Assembly: GCF_016735585.2 (NCBI RefSeq)
Contig: NZ_JAERSE020000004.1
Coordinates: 496,001 to 560,000, forward strand
Length of the DNA stretch: 64,000 bases
Source: Chryseobacterium tagetis
GTDB lineage: Bacteria > Bacteroidota > Bacteroidia > Flavobacteriales > Weeksellaceae
Direction of reading: 5' to 3'
Shown in pieces: positions 43,641 to 53,195 of this stretch. The notes under the pieces were generated by a model. The model ran no database searches and had not been told where the DNA came from. It saw nothing but the letters and a program-made list of their open reading frames with translations. A program made the translations under genes and the position numbers. Within the stretch, counting starts at the first letter, position 1, and every line of letters begins with the position of its first letter.

Positions 43641-44705
43641 ATGATTACCTATATAACACTCCAGGATGATACCTTAGAGAAAATTTCATCTGATCTTAAA
43701 ATTGAAAACCCAGTATATCTCCGGGAATTCCATAATGCTCATTGTGCGCAACATAAACGATTTCATACGGATTTGAGGCCGGGACAATATCTCCTGCTTC
43801 CATTCGGGAACGAAATCACAGAGCTCAACAAAAAGATCATTGAAAACGGAGACGGTTTATATTATCATCCTCCCCACGGGAAAATCCCTTTTCAAATTCC
43901 CTTATTAAAAGGAAAATATAAAATCAATCATCAAAAGTTTCTGGATGATGAGCGATTAGCGGATTATCAGTATCAGATAGAACTTGATTATATAAAGTTT
44001 GAAAACCTTCATCATATTTTCAGTTTTCAAATGTCAGATTTCAAAAAAGAAGGATCGGAATCTGATACCAAAATTTCCGGATTGGCAAAAGCCTGTATTG
44101 AAATTCTGTATCCGCTAGAGATCCGTTTCAATGAAGAAGGGGAACTTAAAGAAGTTCATTTAACAAGTCCGGAGAATTTGCTTAAAGATCATCTGGAAAC
44201 TTTAAAAAGTTATTTTACAGATCCCTATTCGGCGGATTATATAAATCAAATGAAATCGGTAATTGATGATAAAAAAATACTTTTGGAAAATCTCAAAAAT
44301 ACATTACCCCTTCATCTTCTGACAAGCTCTTTTTATAGAGCATCCTATGGAAACTGGACAGATTCGCAGACTTATCAAGACTTTTTACCCTGGCTTACCA
44401 ATGCCTCTCCTATCCGGTTTGAACTTCAGAACAGAATTCTGCCTAAAGAAGATGAAGCTCTTTTAAAAATTATCCAGAATGGGAGTTCTTCAGACAGCAG
44501 AAGCCTTGATCAGCTGTACGCTAAATCTTTTGTTTCTGAAGATCAATCAACTTCAAAAGAAAAAACTGTTGACTGTGATCATGTTGCAGAATACAGCTTC
44601 AACAGAATAGATCTGTCTTTTCTGAAAATAGAAGCCGTTTTCAATGTGTATATTGACGATAGGATTGAAAAGGAAATCTTCAGTATGGAAAAACAACAGG
44701 AATAA
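43641..44705 (+). CDS. LysM-like protein at the head of an injection-system cargo locus
   Basis: This 354-residue protein without a signal peptide has an N-terminus resembling a LysM fold (DDTLEKISSDLKIENPVYLREFHN, then LRPGQYLLLPFG, residues about 6-58). The rest is unrecognised and mixed alpha/beta. LysM-like proteins accompany PAAR-like tip proteins and effectors in contractile injection systems, where they may help load cargo. It sits directly upstream of the DUF4280 gene (135-bp gap). The chaperone/adaptor role is inferred from context. Confidence 0.6.
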   Translation: MITYITLQDDTLEKISSDLKIENPVYLREFHNAHCAQHKRFHTDLRPGQYLLLPFGNEITELNKKIIENGDGLYYHPPHGKIPFQIPLLKGKYKINHQKFLDDERLADYQYQIELDYIKFENLHHIFSFQMSDFKKEGSESDTKISGLAKACIEILYPLEIRFNEEGELKEVHLTSPENLLKDHLETLKSYFTDPYSADYINQMKSVIDDKKILLENLKNTLPLHLLTSSFYRASYGNWTDSQTYQDFLPWLTNASPIRFELQNRILPKEDEALLKIIQNGSSSDSRSLDQLYAKSFVSEDQSTSKEKTVDCDHVAEYSFNRIDLSFLKIEAVFNVYIDDRIEKEIFSMEKQQE

Positions 44706-44840
44706 TCAGCTCTATTCTTCTAAGCAAGTAACTGCATTTTACTCAGGAAATCTCTAAAGTTTGAAAATGTAGTAGTTCTACTACTTTATTACGCCTATTT
44801 TTTTTATAGTTTTATAACACCAAATCAATACACACAAAAT

Positions 44841-45341
44841 ATGTCCGGTTCATCTCCACACGACGGGAAGCATTTCGTCGTACAAAAAGGGAAAGCCCAG
44901 TGCAATCAGGGCAATCAGTTTCCTCAGCATAAGGTAACTTCTCACCAAAAACATTATTGGAACAATGAGGAGGGAGACGCTAATTATTTAGCCGTCACAG
45001 AAGACGATGTACAATTTACACCTCCCGGTCCTAGTTTTGGGCAATGCAAGCTCAAACCGTCATCAGGTGGATATCTGCCTTGTGCATTTGCACCTTCCGG
45101 AAAATGGCAAAAAACCTATGAGCAGGTAAAGATCATGGGAAAATGCTGTGTAACCGAAGTCTCTGAACTGATGTGTACCACCGGCGGAAAAATCACCATA
45201 AAAGAACACGGGCAAACAGCCGCCATGAGCAGCAAGAATGTTAAAAATGCAGATCCGCAGGAACAGCATACCATTAATCCTTTTGTCAATTTCAAAGAGT
45301 TTCAGGAGGAGCACAACGATAATGAAGCAGATGCCATTTAA
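44841..45341 (+). CDS. DUF4280 PAAR-like tip protein
   Basis: This 166-residue protein has a DUF4280 (PAAR-like) fold: VVQKGKAQCNQG near the start, several short glycine/cysteine turns (GQCKLKPSSGGYLPC), and VTEVSELMCTTGGKITIKEHGQTA at the end. PAAR-like proteins sharpen the spike of type VI and related contractile systems and carry effectors. It sits 17 bp upstream of the large effector gene. No sheath, tube or baseplate gene is in the window, so the apparatus must be encoded elsewhere. Confidence 0.8.
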   Translation: MSGSSPHDGKHFVVQKGKAQCNQGNQFPQHKVTSHQKHYWNNEEGDANYLAVTEDDVQFTPPGPSFGQCKLKPSSGGYLPCAFAPSGKWQKTYEQVKIMGKCCVTEVSELMCTTGGKITIKEHGQTAAMSSKNVKNADPQEQHTINPFVNFKEFQEEHNDNEADAI

Positions 45342-45358
45342 TCCCAAATTGTAAAGCT

Positions 45359-47584
45359 ATGTCAAAACAAGGCGTTTATAAAATATCCGGAAACACTAAG
45401 CCCAAAGTGGGTGAAACTGTCACCTATACCATTGATGAATGGTATCCTGCTACACCCAGAGAAAAAAGAAATCCGGCACTGGTAACCTGGCATCTTTTTA
45501 AAAAGGTAAATGGAAGCTTTGTTCCGACAACGATTAAAAAGAAAGGGATCAGCAGCTTTACATTTCAAAATACTGCCTATAAAAATACATACAGAATTGA
45601 AGCCTACCTTCATGAACCGGAAGGGAAAGCGCCTATGGCTCTTGAAGTACAGCCACAGCAAGGCGATGTTCCGAGAATAAACGGGATTCAGCTGAAATAT
45701 GCAGACAATACTCCCGGAAACGTTTTCAGTTTTACTGAAAAACTTATTGCTGAATCACAGTGTACAGGTTTGGAAGGAAAGTATCTCACCTTTACGCTTT
45801 GGGAAGATGACATTCAAGGTAATGGACATGATGCAAGAAATATGCAGATAGACCGTAAAAAAGGAAAGGTAATAAGCGGTGTTGCCAAAGCAGAATTTAC
45901 ACTGACCTCAGCCTTGATGAAAAAAGCTATGCAAGGTGAAACCGATGTAAAGCAACTGGAATTTTATGTCACCGTAGAATATTATGAACATAAAAAGCAT
46001 GCCTCCGGAAATGTACATATAAATACTCCGCAAGAAATCTATATTCCTTCTAATAAACCTAAGCCCAAACCTGCACCTCCCAATTCTCAACCCAAAGTTG
46101 AAGGCTCTCCAGCTGAACAAAAAGGACCCAGCCAAAAAGAAAAAAAAGGAATAATAGAAACGACCACAGAAACCATTTCAGGAGTTGTTTCAAAGATTGA
46201 AAAAAAAATTTATGATTGGGGTGAAGCGAAAGGAACAGTAAAAAAAGATCAAAAACCTGCACCACCGCCGCCATCTGGTAAAAGCCCGACTGTAGTAAAT
46301 GCCAATAGTAAGGCTCCGAGTACATGCATTTGTAAAGAGCAGTATAAAGATTTGATATGGGGAGGAAAAGTAAGTTGTGAGTTTAGAAAAAAAGTAGTTG
46401 AAGTTGCCAAAAGATTAGAAAAAGATCCAAATTTACTTATGGCTGGAATGGCTTTGGAAACAGGAAAAACATTTTCGCCTACTGCTGGTAAAGGAACAAG
46501 TTACGTCGGTTTAATACAATTTGGAGATGCAGCTGCAGAATCTGTCGGTACAACACGAACAGAATTACTAAAAATGACTGCTGTTCAACAATTAGACTAT
46601 GTGGAAAAGTATTTAGCAAAGAAAAAAGATAAAATAAATACACTTACAGATTTTTATTTATCTATACTAATGCCTGTTGATGTTGGTAAAGGTAACCAGC
46701 CAAATCATATCGTTTTTGATAATAAATACCCTCTTGCTTACACTAAAAGTGGAAAATTAACTGATTTAAGTAAGTCTAGACACTATGGCTATCGTCAAAA
46801 TCCCGCATTCTTTTTTGAAGGAGAGCTACATAAAAATATTAAAGTAAAAAGAAGTAATGGGAAAACTCAAACTTTTCAAGAGTTATACAATGAAAAGAAA
46901 GTATGGTTTGAGAATGGAGAAAAACAATATGATGGAGAGGGCAAAACCTATATTTGGGAGATCGAAAAAAGTATTTCTAAATTTTATGAAGAAGGAAAGC
47001 TGAATAAAGTAAAATTATTTGAATGCAATAAAAGTGAAACTTCTACTGCAAAACCCACACTAGATAAAGGTACATGGAACGTCATAATAACCGAAAATTA
47101 TACTGGAAGTAAATGTACACACATAGAAAGAACAGAAGTTAGAAAAAATTGTAGAAGAGGTAAAATTGAAGTGTATGACCATAATCAAAAAATTGTATTA
47201 ACTTTCAAAGACTGTTTATTAGAAGGAATTGCTGGTGAAGATCACATGAAAACTAATTCAGATGTTCCTTTTGGAGAATTTCAAATAAATCAAAGCACTC
47301 CCTTTTATCAGTCTAATAAAGATAATATAAAGTCTTACGGACCAAATCCTAGACTCGTTTTTGAACCCATTGCAGGTAATAAAGATGAAGCAGCAAAAAG
47401 TGGAAGATCAGCCATAAGGATTCATGGAGGGCGCCAAGAAGGCTATGAAATTAAAACATTAAAAAGAACTCAGGGTTGTATAAGAGTTTGGGATGATGAT
47501 GCCAAAGCTCTATATGATTGGTGGGTAGAGTTTAAAAAAAATAACCCCAATGTAAAGCCAGGTAAAGTAACTATAAAAAAATAA
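45359..47584 (+). CDS. Large predicted peptidoglycan-attacking effector
   Basis: This 741-residue protein lacks a signal peptide. The N-terminal part (about 1-225) is beta-rich and probably interacts with the spike. A Pro/Lys-rich linker (about 225-320) follows. Residues about 322-450 look like a lysozyme/transglycosylase fold (MAGMALETGKTFSPT with a candidate catalytic Glu near 366, then GLIQFGDAA and QQLDYVEKYL). The C-terminus (about 600-735) resembles an L,D-transpeptidase (YkuD) with AIRIHGG and TQGCIRVWDDD, containing the His and Cys of that active site. Two cell-wall domains in one injected protein suggest an antibacterial effector. The base composition becomes more AT-rich from about 46300 on, as if the toxin half had been swapped. 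Confidence 0.7.
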   Translation: MSKQGVYKISGNTKPKVGETVTYTIDEWYPATPREKRNPALVTWHLFKKVNGSFVPTTIKKKGISSFTFQNTAYKNTYRIEAYLHEPEGKAPMALEVQPQQGDVPRINGIQLKYADNTPGNVFSFTEKLIAESQCTGLEGKYLTFTLWEDDIQGNGHDARNMQIDRKKGKVISGVAKAEFTLTSALMKKAMQGETDVKQLEFYVTVEYYEHKKHASGNVHINTPQEIYIPSNKPKPKPAPPNSQPKVEGSPAEQKGPSQKEKKGIIETTTETISGVVSKIEKKIYDWGEAKGTVKKDQKPAPPPPSGKSPTVVNANSKAPSTCICKEQYKDLIWGGKVSCEFRKKVVEVAKRLEKDPNLLMAGMALETGKTFSPTAGKGTSYVGLIQFGDAAAESVGTTRTELLKMTAVQQLDYVEKYLAKKKDKINTLTDFYLSILMPVDVGKGNQPNHIVFDNKYPLAYTKSGKLTDLSKSRHYGYRQNPAFFFEGELHKNIKVKRSNGKTQTFQELYNEKKVWFENGEKQYDGEGKTYIWEIEKSISKFYEEGKLNKVKLFECNKSETSTAKPTLDKGTWNVIITENYTGSKCTHIERTEVRKNCRRGKIEVYDHNQKIVLTFKDCLLEGIAGEDHMKTNSDVPFGEFQINQSTPFYQSNKDNIKSYGPNPRLVFEPIAGNKDEAAKSGRSAIRIHGGRQEGYEIKTLKRTQGCIRVWDDDAKALYDWWVEFKKNNPNVKPGKVTIKK

Positions 47585-47585
47585 T

Positions 47586-48626
47586 ATGAAAAGTTTTATT
47601 AAATTTTTTCTTATGCTTTTTTTGCCTTTAATAATAAGTTGTAAAGACAAAAATGACAAAATTTCCGAACTCTCAAAAAACAATACAACTCCCATGAATA
47701 TAAATGACAAATTAAAAGATGGAATAAATATTTCCAATTCATTTATTGAAGATTTAGAATTTAATAAATACAAATATAACGGAGAATATATTGAGCAAAT
47801 AGAAGTAAATTCTCTAGAAGATCAATCTTTCAGAAACAATTTTTTTCAATTTTTAACCAGTAGAAATTTTGATCAGGGTCAATATGAACAGGTTTTCTTT
47901 ATAAAACTATTACTTGTTAGAATACAACAATTAGATGATATAAAATCCTATTATTTTTTATCGCTGATCTTTAATGATCAAAACTTAGGATATTATCTGG
48001 AAGACTACGAGCTAGATTTATTTCAATTATTTTTATATAAACCCTCTTATTTTATTAAAGGTGAATATAAATATAAACAAAATAAACTTGTTGATTATAT
48101 CAATCAAAATCTCCCTGCTGCTTATCTGACCAATAAAGAATATTTTGATAAGAATATAGTGGATATCAATTTTCAACAAGATGCAATATTGATCAATGAA
48201 GATGTCGTAAATAAATTTTCAATTCCAGACCTAAAAAAACGACTTGAACATTATGAGAAAATTGAAGGGATTTTTTCTCCATCTTATGATACCGGCTGGA
48301 AAAATAAAACAATAATTTATTATAATCTATACAAATATATTGATGATAATATTGTGAATAAACTTGATAAAAATGAATTATCACTTTATATGAAGTATAA
48401 ACCATTTTTTAAATCTTATCTTATTAAGGGAGAAAACACAGAGTATTTTATCCATGACAGTGATGGTTATACCAATCTCAGAAAAGAAAAAAATACATCA
48501 TCTGAAATTGTAGAAAAAATAAACTCGGGAGAACAAGTCGAAGTTGTAGATACTTCTGGAGATTGGTGGCTTGTAAAAACAAAGACCGGAAAACAAGGCT
48601 ATGTTCATAAAAGCAGAATAAAATAA
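47586..48626 (+). CDS. SH3-domain lipoprotein, candidate immunity protein
   Basis: This 346-residue lipoprotein has signal MKSFIKFFLMLFLPLIISC with the lipobox cysteine at residue 19. The middle is helical and unrecognised. The C-terminus (about 285-346) is a bacterial SH3 domain (GYTNLRKEKNTSSEIVEKI, WWLVKTKTGKQGYVHKSRI). It starts 1 bp after the effector stop. A periplasm-facing lipoprotein that binds peptidoglycan fits an immunity protein protecting against the upstream cell-wall effector; this is inferred from position and topology. Confidence 0.65.
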   Translation: MKSFIKFFLMLFLPLIISCKDKNDKISELSKNNTTPMNINDKLKDGINISNSFIEDLEFNKYKYNGEYIEQIEVNSLEDQSFRNNFFQFLTSRNFDQGQYEQVFFIKLLLVRIQQLDDIKSYYFLSLIFNDQNLGYYLEDYELDLFQLFLYKPSYFIKGEYKYKQNKLVDYINQNLPAAYLTNKEYFDKNIVDINFQQDAILINEDVVNKFSIPDLKKRLEHYEKIEGIFSPSYDTGWKNKTIIYYNLYKYIDDNIVNKLDKNELSLYMKYKPFFKSYLIKGENTEYFIHDSDGYTNLRKEKNTSSEIVEKINSGEQVEVVDTSGDWWLVKTKTGKQGYVHKSRIK

Positions 48627-48647
48627 TATTTTAAGTTTTATCCCAAT

Positions 48648-48673
48648 AAAAAAGCCACCTTTCAGGTGGCTTT
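48648..48673. terminator. Bidirectional terminator
   Basis: GCCACCT/AGGTGGC with a 3-nt loop is flanked by A and T runs on opposite sides. It separates the convergent immunity-like lipoprotein gene and the LVIVD lipoprotein gene. Confidence 0.85.
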
Positions 48674-48692
48674 CTATAATGAAAAATGATGA

Positions 48693-50363
48693 TTATAATT
48701 TATGGTTGACATCATTATATGTTCCCGTAATTGTAGAAGTTCCGTTTTTAGTAACCGTTCCGTTGATGGTGATTGAAGAATTGGTTCCTACAAATTCAAT
48801 CTTCGAACCTTGATTGATGGTTAGATTTCCTAAGATCGTTACATTTCCTTGTATCTTCCAGTTTGCATTACTATTTAAAATCATGTGTCCGTAAACCGTA
48901 AGATCTCCTTTAAGATTTAAAAGCGCTCCGCTGTTGATGTTCAGAGAATTCCATGGGTTGCTTTGCATTCCCTGGTATAATTTTCCATACATATTAAATG
49001 TTGCATTGCTGTTGATATTTACCGCTTGAGAAGCTGTAAGTGCACCACACCACGTTAAAGTCTGGTTTACATTGATTCCCTGTAAACTTTTCGTTCCAGA
49101 ATATTCAAGAGTCTGCCCGGAGTTTACATTTAACCAGTCACTGCCGTTATATACAGGATATGCTGTACAATCTATCGTTCCATTGGTAGGCGCTACTGTT
49201 TTAATGATTTTTAATCCACCTGCTCCTGTTGCAACAAAAATATATTCACCTCGGCTTACCACAAAATTTGAAGATCCACTTAAATCAATAGATCCCATTA
49301 GTTTAAGATCTGAACTATCCGGCTGATAAACATAAATACCGGCACCGCCGTTTGCTACAAAAACACGATTTTCATTTACAGAAACTGCATTGCTTACAAT
49401 ATCCGATGGATCTACCCCTATAAGGTTGGTAGGAAGAGCCAGCTTCTGAAGTTTTGCTCCAGAAGTCAGATTATAAACCCCTACTCCATTATATCCTTCC
49501 GAAACCAATAGTTTACCATCTATAAAATCAATGGTTCTCTTAGCATCAACTACATCTGTAGAGGTTGCAAAAGAAGTGATCAGGTTAAGACCGTTAGCAT
49601 CATATACCTTTACTCCCTGTGTGCCGCTCAGAACAACGATTTTATTATTATTGTATCCTAAAGCTCTTAAATCATCAATAGAAATAGAAAACTCTATCTG
49701 CTGATTACTTTTATTCAATTGTGCCAATACTCCGGTTGCTCCGGTTACTGCATAATATTTAGTTCCGTTGGAAGTTACATCAGTTCCTACTTTACCTGTT
49801 AAAAAAGTCTCCTGAAAAGTATTTCCAAGCATTCCGCCATTTAGGGTCATGCTTCCTACGAAAGCAGGGGTAGAAGCTCCGGAAGCATAAATATCTTTTG
49901 CACCGGCAATATATAATTTACCATCGTCATAACGTACTGAACTTACATCCGTATTCGGCAGAATAGCCTGCATAACCAACTGAGGTGCATTCGGATTGCT
50001 GATATTGATTACCTCAACAGCACCTAAATAAGTTTCACCTTCTGTGTTATAGGAAACATAGGCATAGTTCCCTTCCAACGCTACGTGGGTTGCGCGAAGA
50101 GTTTTGCCGTTATAAGTAGGAGGCGCCACCTCAGCAACTAAAACCAAAGGGAAATTACCTGCTACAGTTGTTTTACCTCCCGTACTAGGTTTCATATCAA
50201 TTACCCCCGAATTTGCAAAACTGATTCTTTTACTTAATGATTGGGCATCAGAATTCAGAATAAGACCTTTTTCCTGGTCATTCTGCTGCTCTGCATCGTC
50301 ATTTCTACATGCAACTGCAAGAAGCAAAGACGCAGCAGTTAAATAAGATAGTACTTTCCTCAT
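48693..50363 (-). CDS. LVIVD-repeat lipoprotein
   Basis: This 556-residue lipoprotein has signal MRKVLSYLTAASLLLAVAC with Cys19, followed by RNDDAE, an acidic stretch like that used for surface export in Bacteroidota. Residues about 60-390 form LVIVD-type beta-propeller repeats (VEVINISNPNAPQLVMQA, and GVKVYDANGLNLITSF). The C-terminus (about 400-556) is a serial N-rich beta-helix-like region (INSNATFNMYGKL, ILNSNANWKIQGN). It is probably a surface binding protein of unknown ligand. Confidence 0.75.
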   Translation of the reverse strand: MRKVLSYLTAASLLLAVACRNDDAEQQNDQEKGLILNSDAQSLSKRISFANSGVIDMKPSTGGKTTVAGNFPLVLVAEVAPPTYNGKTLRATHVALEGNYAYVSYNTEGETYLGAVEVINISNPNAPQLVMQAILPNTDVSSVRYDDGKLYIAGAKDIYASGASTPAFVGSMTLNGGMLGNTFQETFLTGKVGTDVTSNGTKYYAVTGATGVLAQLNKSNQQIEFSISIDDLRALGYNNNKIVVLSGTQGVKVYDANGLNLITSFATSTDVVDAKRTIDFIDGKLLVSEGYNGVGVYNLTSGAKLQKLALPTNLIGVDPSDIVSNAVSVNENRVFVANGGAGIYVYQPDSSDLKLMGSIDLSGSSNFVVSRGEYIFVATGAGGLKIIKTVAPTNGTIDCTAYPVYNGSDWLNVNSGQTLEYSGTKSLQGINVNQTLTWCGALTASQAVNINSNATFNMYGKLYQGMQSNPWNSLNINSGALLNLKGDLTVYGHMILNSNANWKIQGNVTILGNLTINQGSKIEFVGTNSSITINGTVTKNGTSTITGTYNDVNHKL

Positions 50364-50888
50364 AATAATATAATATGCTTTAAAATCGTAATATTTGATA
50401 TTATTTTTTGTTAAAAAAGCTTAAAATAAAGACTTTTTCTCAAAAATTTGCACAAAGATACAATTACATTCAGGATAAAAAAGTTTTTTAGCATTTACTT
50501 TTATTTAATTTCACTGATTTACTCACTTTAATTTCAAATTCAACAATACCCAATAAATCATATAAAAATAAATAACATCTAGAAAACAAGCCTAATAAAA
50601 GAATTTAAAAGTAAACTAATTAGTAAATTCGTGAAAATAATCTATTACACAATTAACAATTAAATACTAAAAAACTATTAAAACAATAAAAAATAAATAT
50701 TAAAAATAAATTAATTTTTTCCTATCATCTCTTTATTACACTTCTTATTATAATAATAGTATTGTTTTCTTATTATTTTTATAAAATCTGCTTTCCTTTA
50801 ATTTTCAATATATCTCCAATGTCATATTTCTCTGCCTCTTCCTTCCTCAAAAAATCTATTTTTTTCATAACTTTACTCTAAATTTCAG
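50364..50888. other. AT-rich intergenic gap, no gene seen
   Basis: This 525-bp gap between the divergent LVIVD lipoprotein and GAF genes is extremely AT-rich, with many A/T runs (for example 50640-50720). It must hold promoters for both genes, but I cannot single out a convincing element. No open frame above about 30 codons with a sensible start is visible. Confidence 0.5.
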
Positions 50889-53192
50889 TTGTTGGCTAAC
50901 CTTTATAAAAAAGACGCTCCCTTTCAGGTTTATATATCATTCAAAAAATATTTGGATGTACTAGAACATATCCGTTATAATGACAGATTAGAATACCGGG
51001 CAAACTATGCAGAATCCCTTATCGAAAAGACCAATAATTTTCAGGAACTGAAAAACGGTTTTCAGGATGTATCTTTATTAGACAAATACGAAGATATCAT
51101 TCAGCTTCTGCTTGCCGATCTTTTTCCGACAGGTTTAACGAATAATGAAATAAAGGCGGCGAGTATTCCGCTTTCCAATATTACCTTCAACTATACCGAA
51201 CGTTTCAAAAACATCCTGAAAGAAGCCGGAAAAGACTTTGAAATAGAGCTCAGAAATATTGATGACGAGGAGTTTTATGTATTCTGCTGCTGCCTGATCT
51301 TACAGACCTATTTCAAAAGAGATATCAAAACCACGCTTCCGTTTTATTATGATATTCCCAATAAACAGGGAATCATGAAGCATTATAAAATCACGGTGAA
51401 TTCGGATTTTTCGGAAGTTTATCCGACTCCGGATGCACCAATTCCTGCGGATACAATTATAGATATGCTGCTTGAAAATCTGGATGACACGGCACTCTGG
51501 AAGAAATATTTCCCTTCAAAATCCTGGATACTAAGTGGATTTACGATTATTTCCTTGGTAGACTGTACTTCAGAAGTTGCTTTATCGGATCTGAAATCTA
51601 CCATGATTAAAATTGATCCTGAAAATCTGGTTCCGGATGAGAATTTAAAAGAGATTTTCAAATCGTATTTTGATGTTCCTGAACTCAACTTCGGGTTGAT
51701 GCTTTTTAATAAGAAGGAAAAAAGACTGGAAAAAGTTCCGATCTACGAAAATGTCTTTACCAATCATATTCTCGATTTCTGGATCAATACTTTTGATCAG
51801 GAAGTTAGGGAAAGTACTTTCAATAATTTAAATCACAATTCCAAACCCGTTGTGGTTTCGAATGTAGATCATTTGGATCATGACATCCAAAAACTTCCTT
51901 CATTCAGTATTTTAAAAGATAATAATATCAACAGCTTCATGGTGATCCCAATCATGAAAGACAATGAACTCCTTGCTATTATGGAGTTTACCTCTCCTAT
52001 TGCCTACAGCTTTAATGGATTAAAACTTAAAAAGCTTGAGTTTTTTGCCGATATGATTCTTTTCTCTTTAAGCAGATTCAGTTTTGAAAGAAATAACCAG
52101 ATTGAAGCGATTATTCAGAGAGAATATACTACGATACACGACAGTGTGGTCTGGAAATTCAGGAATGAAGCTGAAAAGTATTATAATGCATTTTTAGGTA
52201 GGAAAATGTATACTTTAAAGCAGATTTCATTTAAAAATCTTACGCCGCTTTTCAGTTTTTCTGATATCCGTTCTTCATCTGAAAAACGGTATAATTTAAT
52301 GCTTGAAGATCTGAATGAGCAGATAGAAAATCTTCATGATCTTTTTTCTATTATCAATTCAGATTCAGAAAAATATTTACTCGCTTTAGATATTTTTGAA
52401 AACGAACTGAATAATGATATAAAAGCTGATACAGAACAGCGTTTCCAAAGGTTGTTAAGAGACGAAATTCATCCTTTCCTTCAGGGAAAACTTGAAATAA
52501 AAAGTACAAAAGAAGTAAAATCGAAGATCAAAGATTACTTCTCAAAAGTATTTATTCAGAATCATCTTTTTTACGGTCACAGGAAAAGTCTGGACGAATC
52601 TATCACGCTGGTCAACAGAAAACTGGCAGATATTCTGGATGAAAGCCAGGTTAAAGCGCAGCAGATCTTTCCGCATTATTATGAAAGATTCAAATCTGAT
52701 GGTGTAGAGCACAATCTCTACATTGGCAGCACGATTGCTCCAGAATTGCATTACACGTCAAAAGTGGTTCACAGACTGAGATACTGGCAACTGAAAACAG
52801 TCTGTACAATGGAGCAGGAATTCAAAAACTTCAAACCAAACTTACCTGTTCCTTTAGATATTGCCTCTTTGATATTTGTATATAATGAAAAATTAGACAT
52901 CCGTTTCAGAATGGATGAAAAACGTTTTGATATAGACGGGGCTTACAATTCTTATTACGAAATCATCAAAAAGCGTCTGGATAAAGCTCATATAAAAGAT
53001 TCTTCCGAAAGAATTACCTGCCCGGGAAAAATTACCATCGTATATTTCGGAATGGAAAATCAGAAAGAATACCTGGAATATATTACCAAATTACAGAATA
53101 AAAATATACTTCATCATGATATAGAATTCTTAAAAGTAGAAGATCTTCAAGGAATTACAGGACTTTTAGCTTTAAGGGTTTCTCTTATATAA
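50889..53192 (+). CDS. GAF-domain protein of unknown role (767 aa)
   Basis: This large cytosolic protein has a recognisable central GAF-like region (about 210-400), ending with NSFMVIPIMKDNELLAIMEFTSP. No kinase, cyclase or HTH domain is visible; the C-terminal part is helical. Similar GAF-only proteins occur across Chryseobacterium-like genomes. The start is TTG (50889 or 50892), since an in-frame stop lies at 50868-50870 and no ATG occurs near the conserved NLYKKDAPFQVYISFKKYL start. The ligand is unknown. Confidence 0.7.
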   Translation: MLANLYKKDAPFQVYISFKKYLDVLEHIRYNDRLEYRANYAESLIEKTNNFQELKNGFQDVSLLDKYEDIIQLLLADLFPTGLTNNEIKAASIPLSNITFNYTERFKNILKEAGKDFEIELRNIDDEEFYVFCCCLILQTYFKRDIKTTLPFYYDIPNKQGIMKHYKITVNSDFSEVYPTPDAPIPADTIIDMLLENLDDTALWKKYFPSKSWILSGFTIISLVDCTSEVALSDLKSTMIKIDPENLVPDENLKEIFKSYFDVPELNFGLMLFNKKEKRLEKVPIYENVFTNHILDFWINTFDQEVRESTFNNLNHNSKPVVVSNVDHLDHDIQKLPSFSILKDNNINSFMVIPIMKDNELLAIMEFTSPIAYSFNGLKLKKLEFFADMILFSLSRFSFERNNQIEAIIQREYTTIHDSVVWKFRNEAEKYYNAFLGRKMYTLKQISFKNLTPLFSFSDIRSSSEKRYNLMLEDLNEQIENLHDLFSIINSDSEKYLLALDIFENELNNDIKADTEQRFQRLLRDEIHPFLQGKLEIKSTKEVKSKIKDYFSKVFIQNHLFYGHRKSLDESITLVNRKLADILDESQVKAQQIFPHYYERFKSDGVEHNLYIGSTIAPELHYTSKVVHRLRYWQLKTVCTMEQEFKNFKPNLPVPLDIASLIFVYNEKLDIRFRMDEKRFDIDGAYNSYYEIIKKRLDKAHIKDSSERITCPGKITIVYFGMENQKEYLEYITKLQNKNILHHDIEFLKVEDLQGITGLLALRVSLI

Positions 53193-53195
53193 AAT

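Noticed and set aside
45908..46325. Antisense frames in the effector gene
   Set aside because: They mirror the Lys/Pro-rich linker and show no start context or family.
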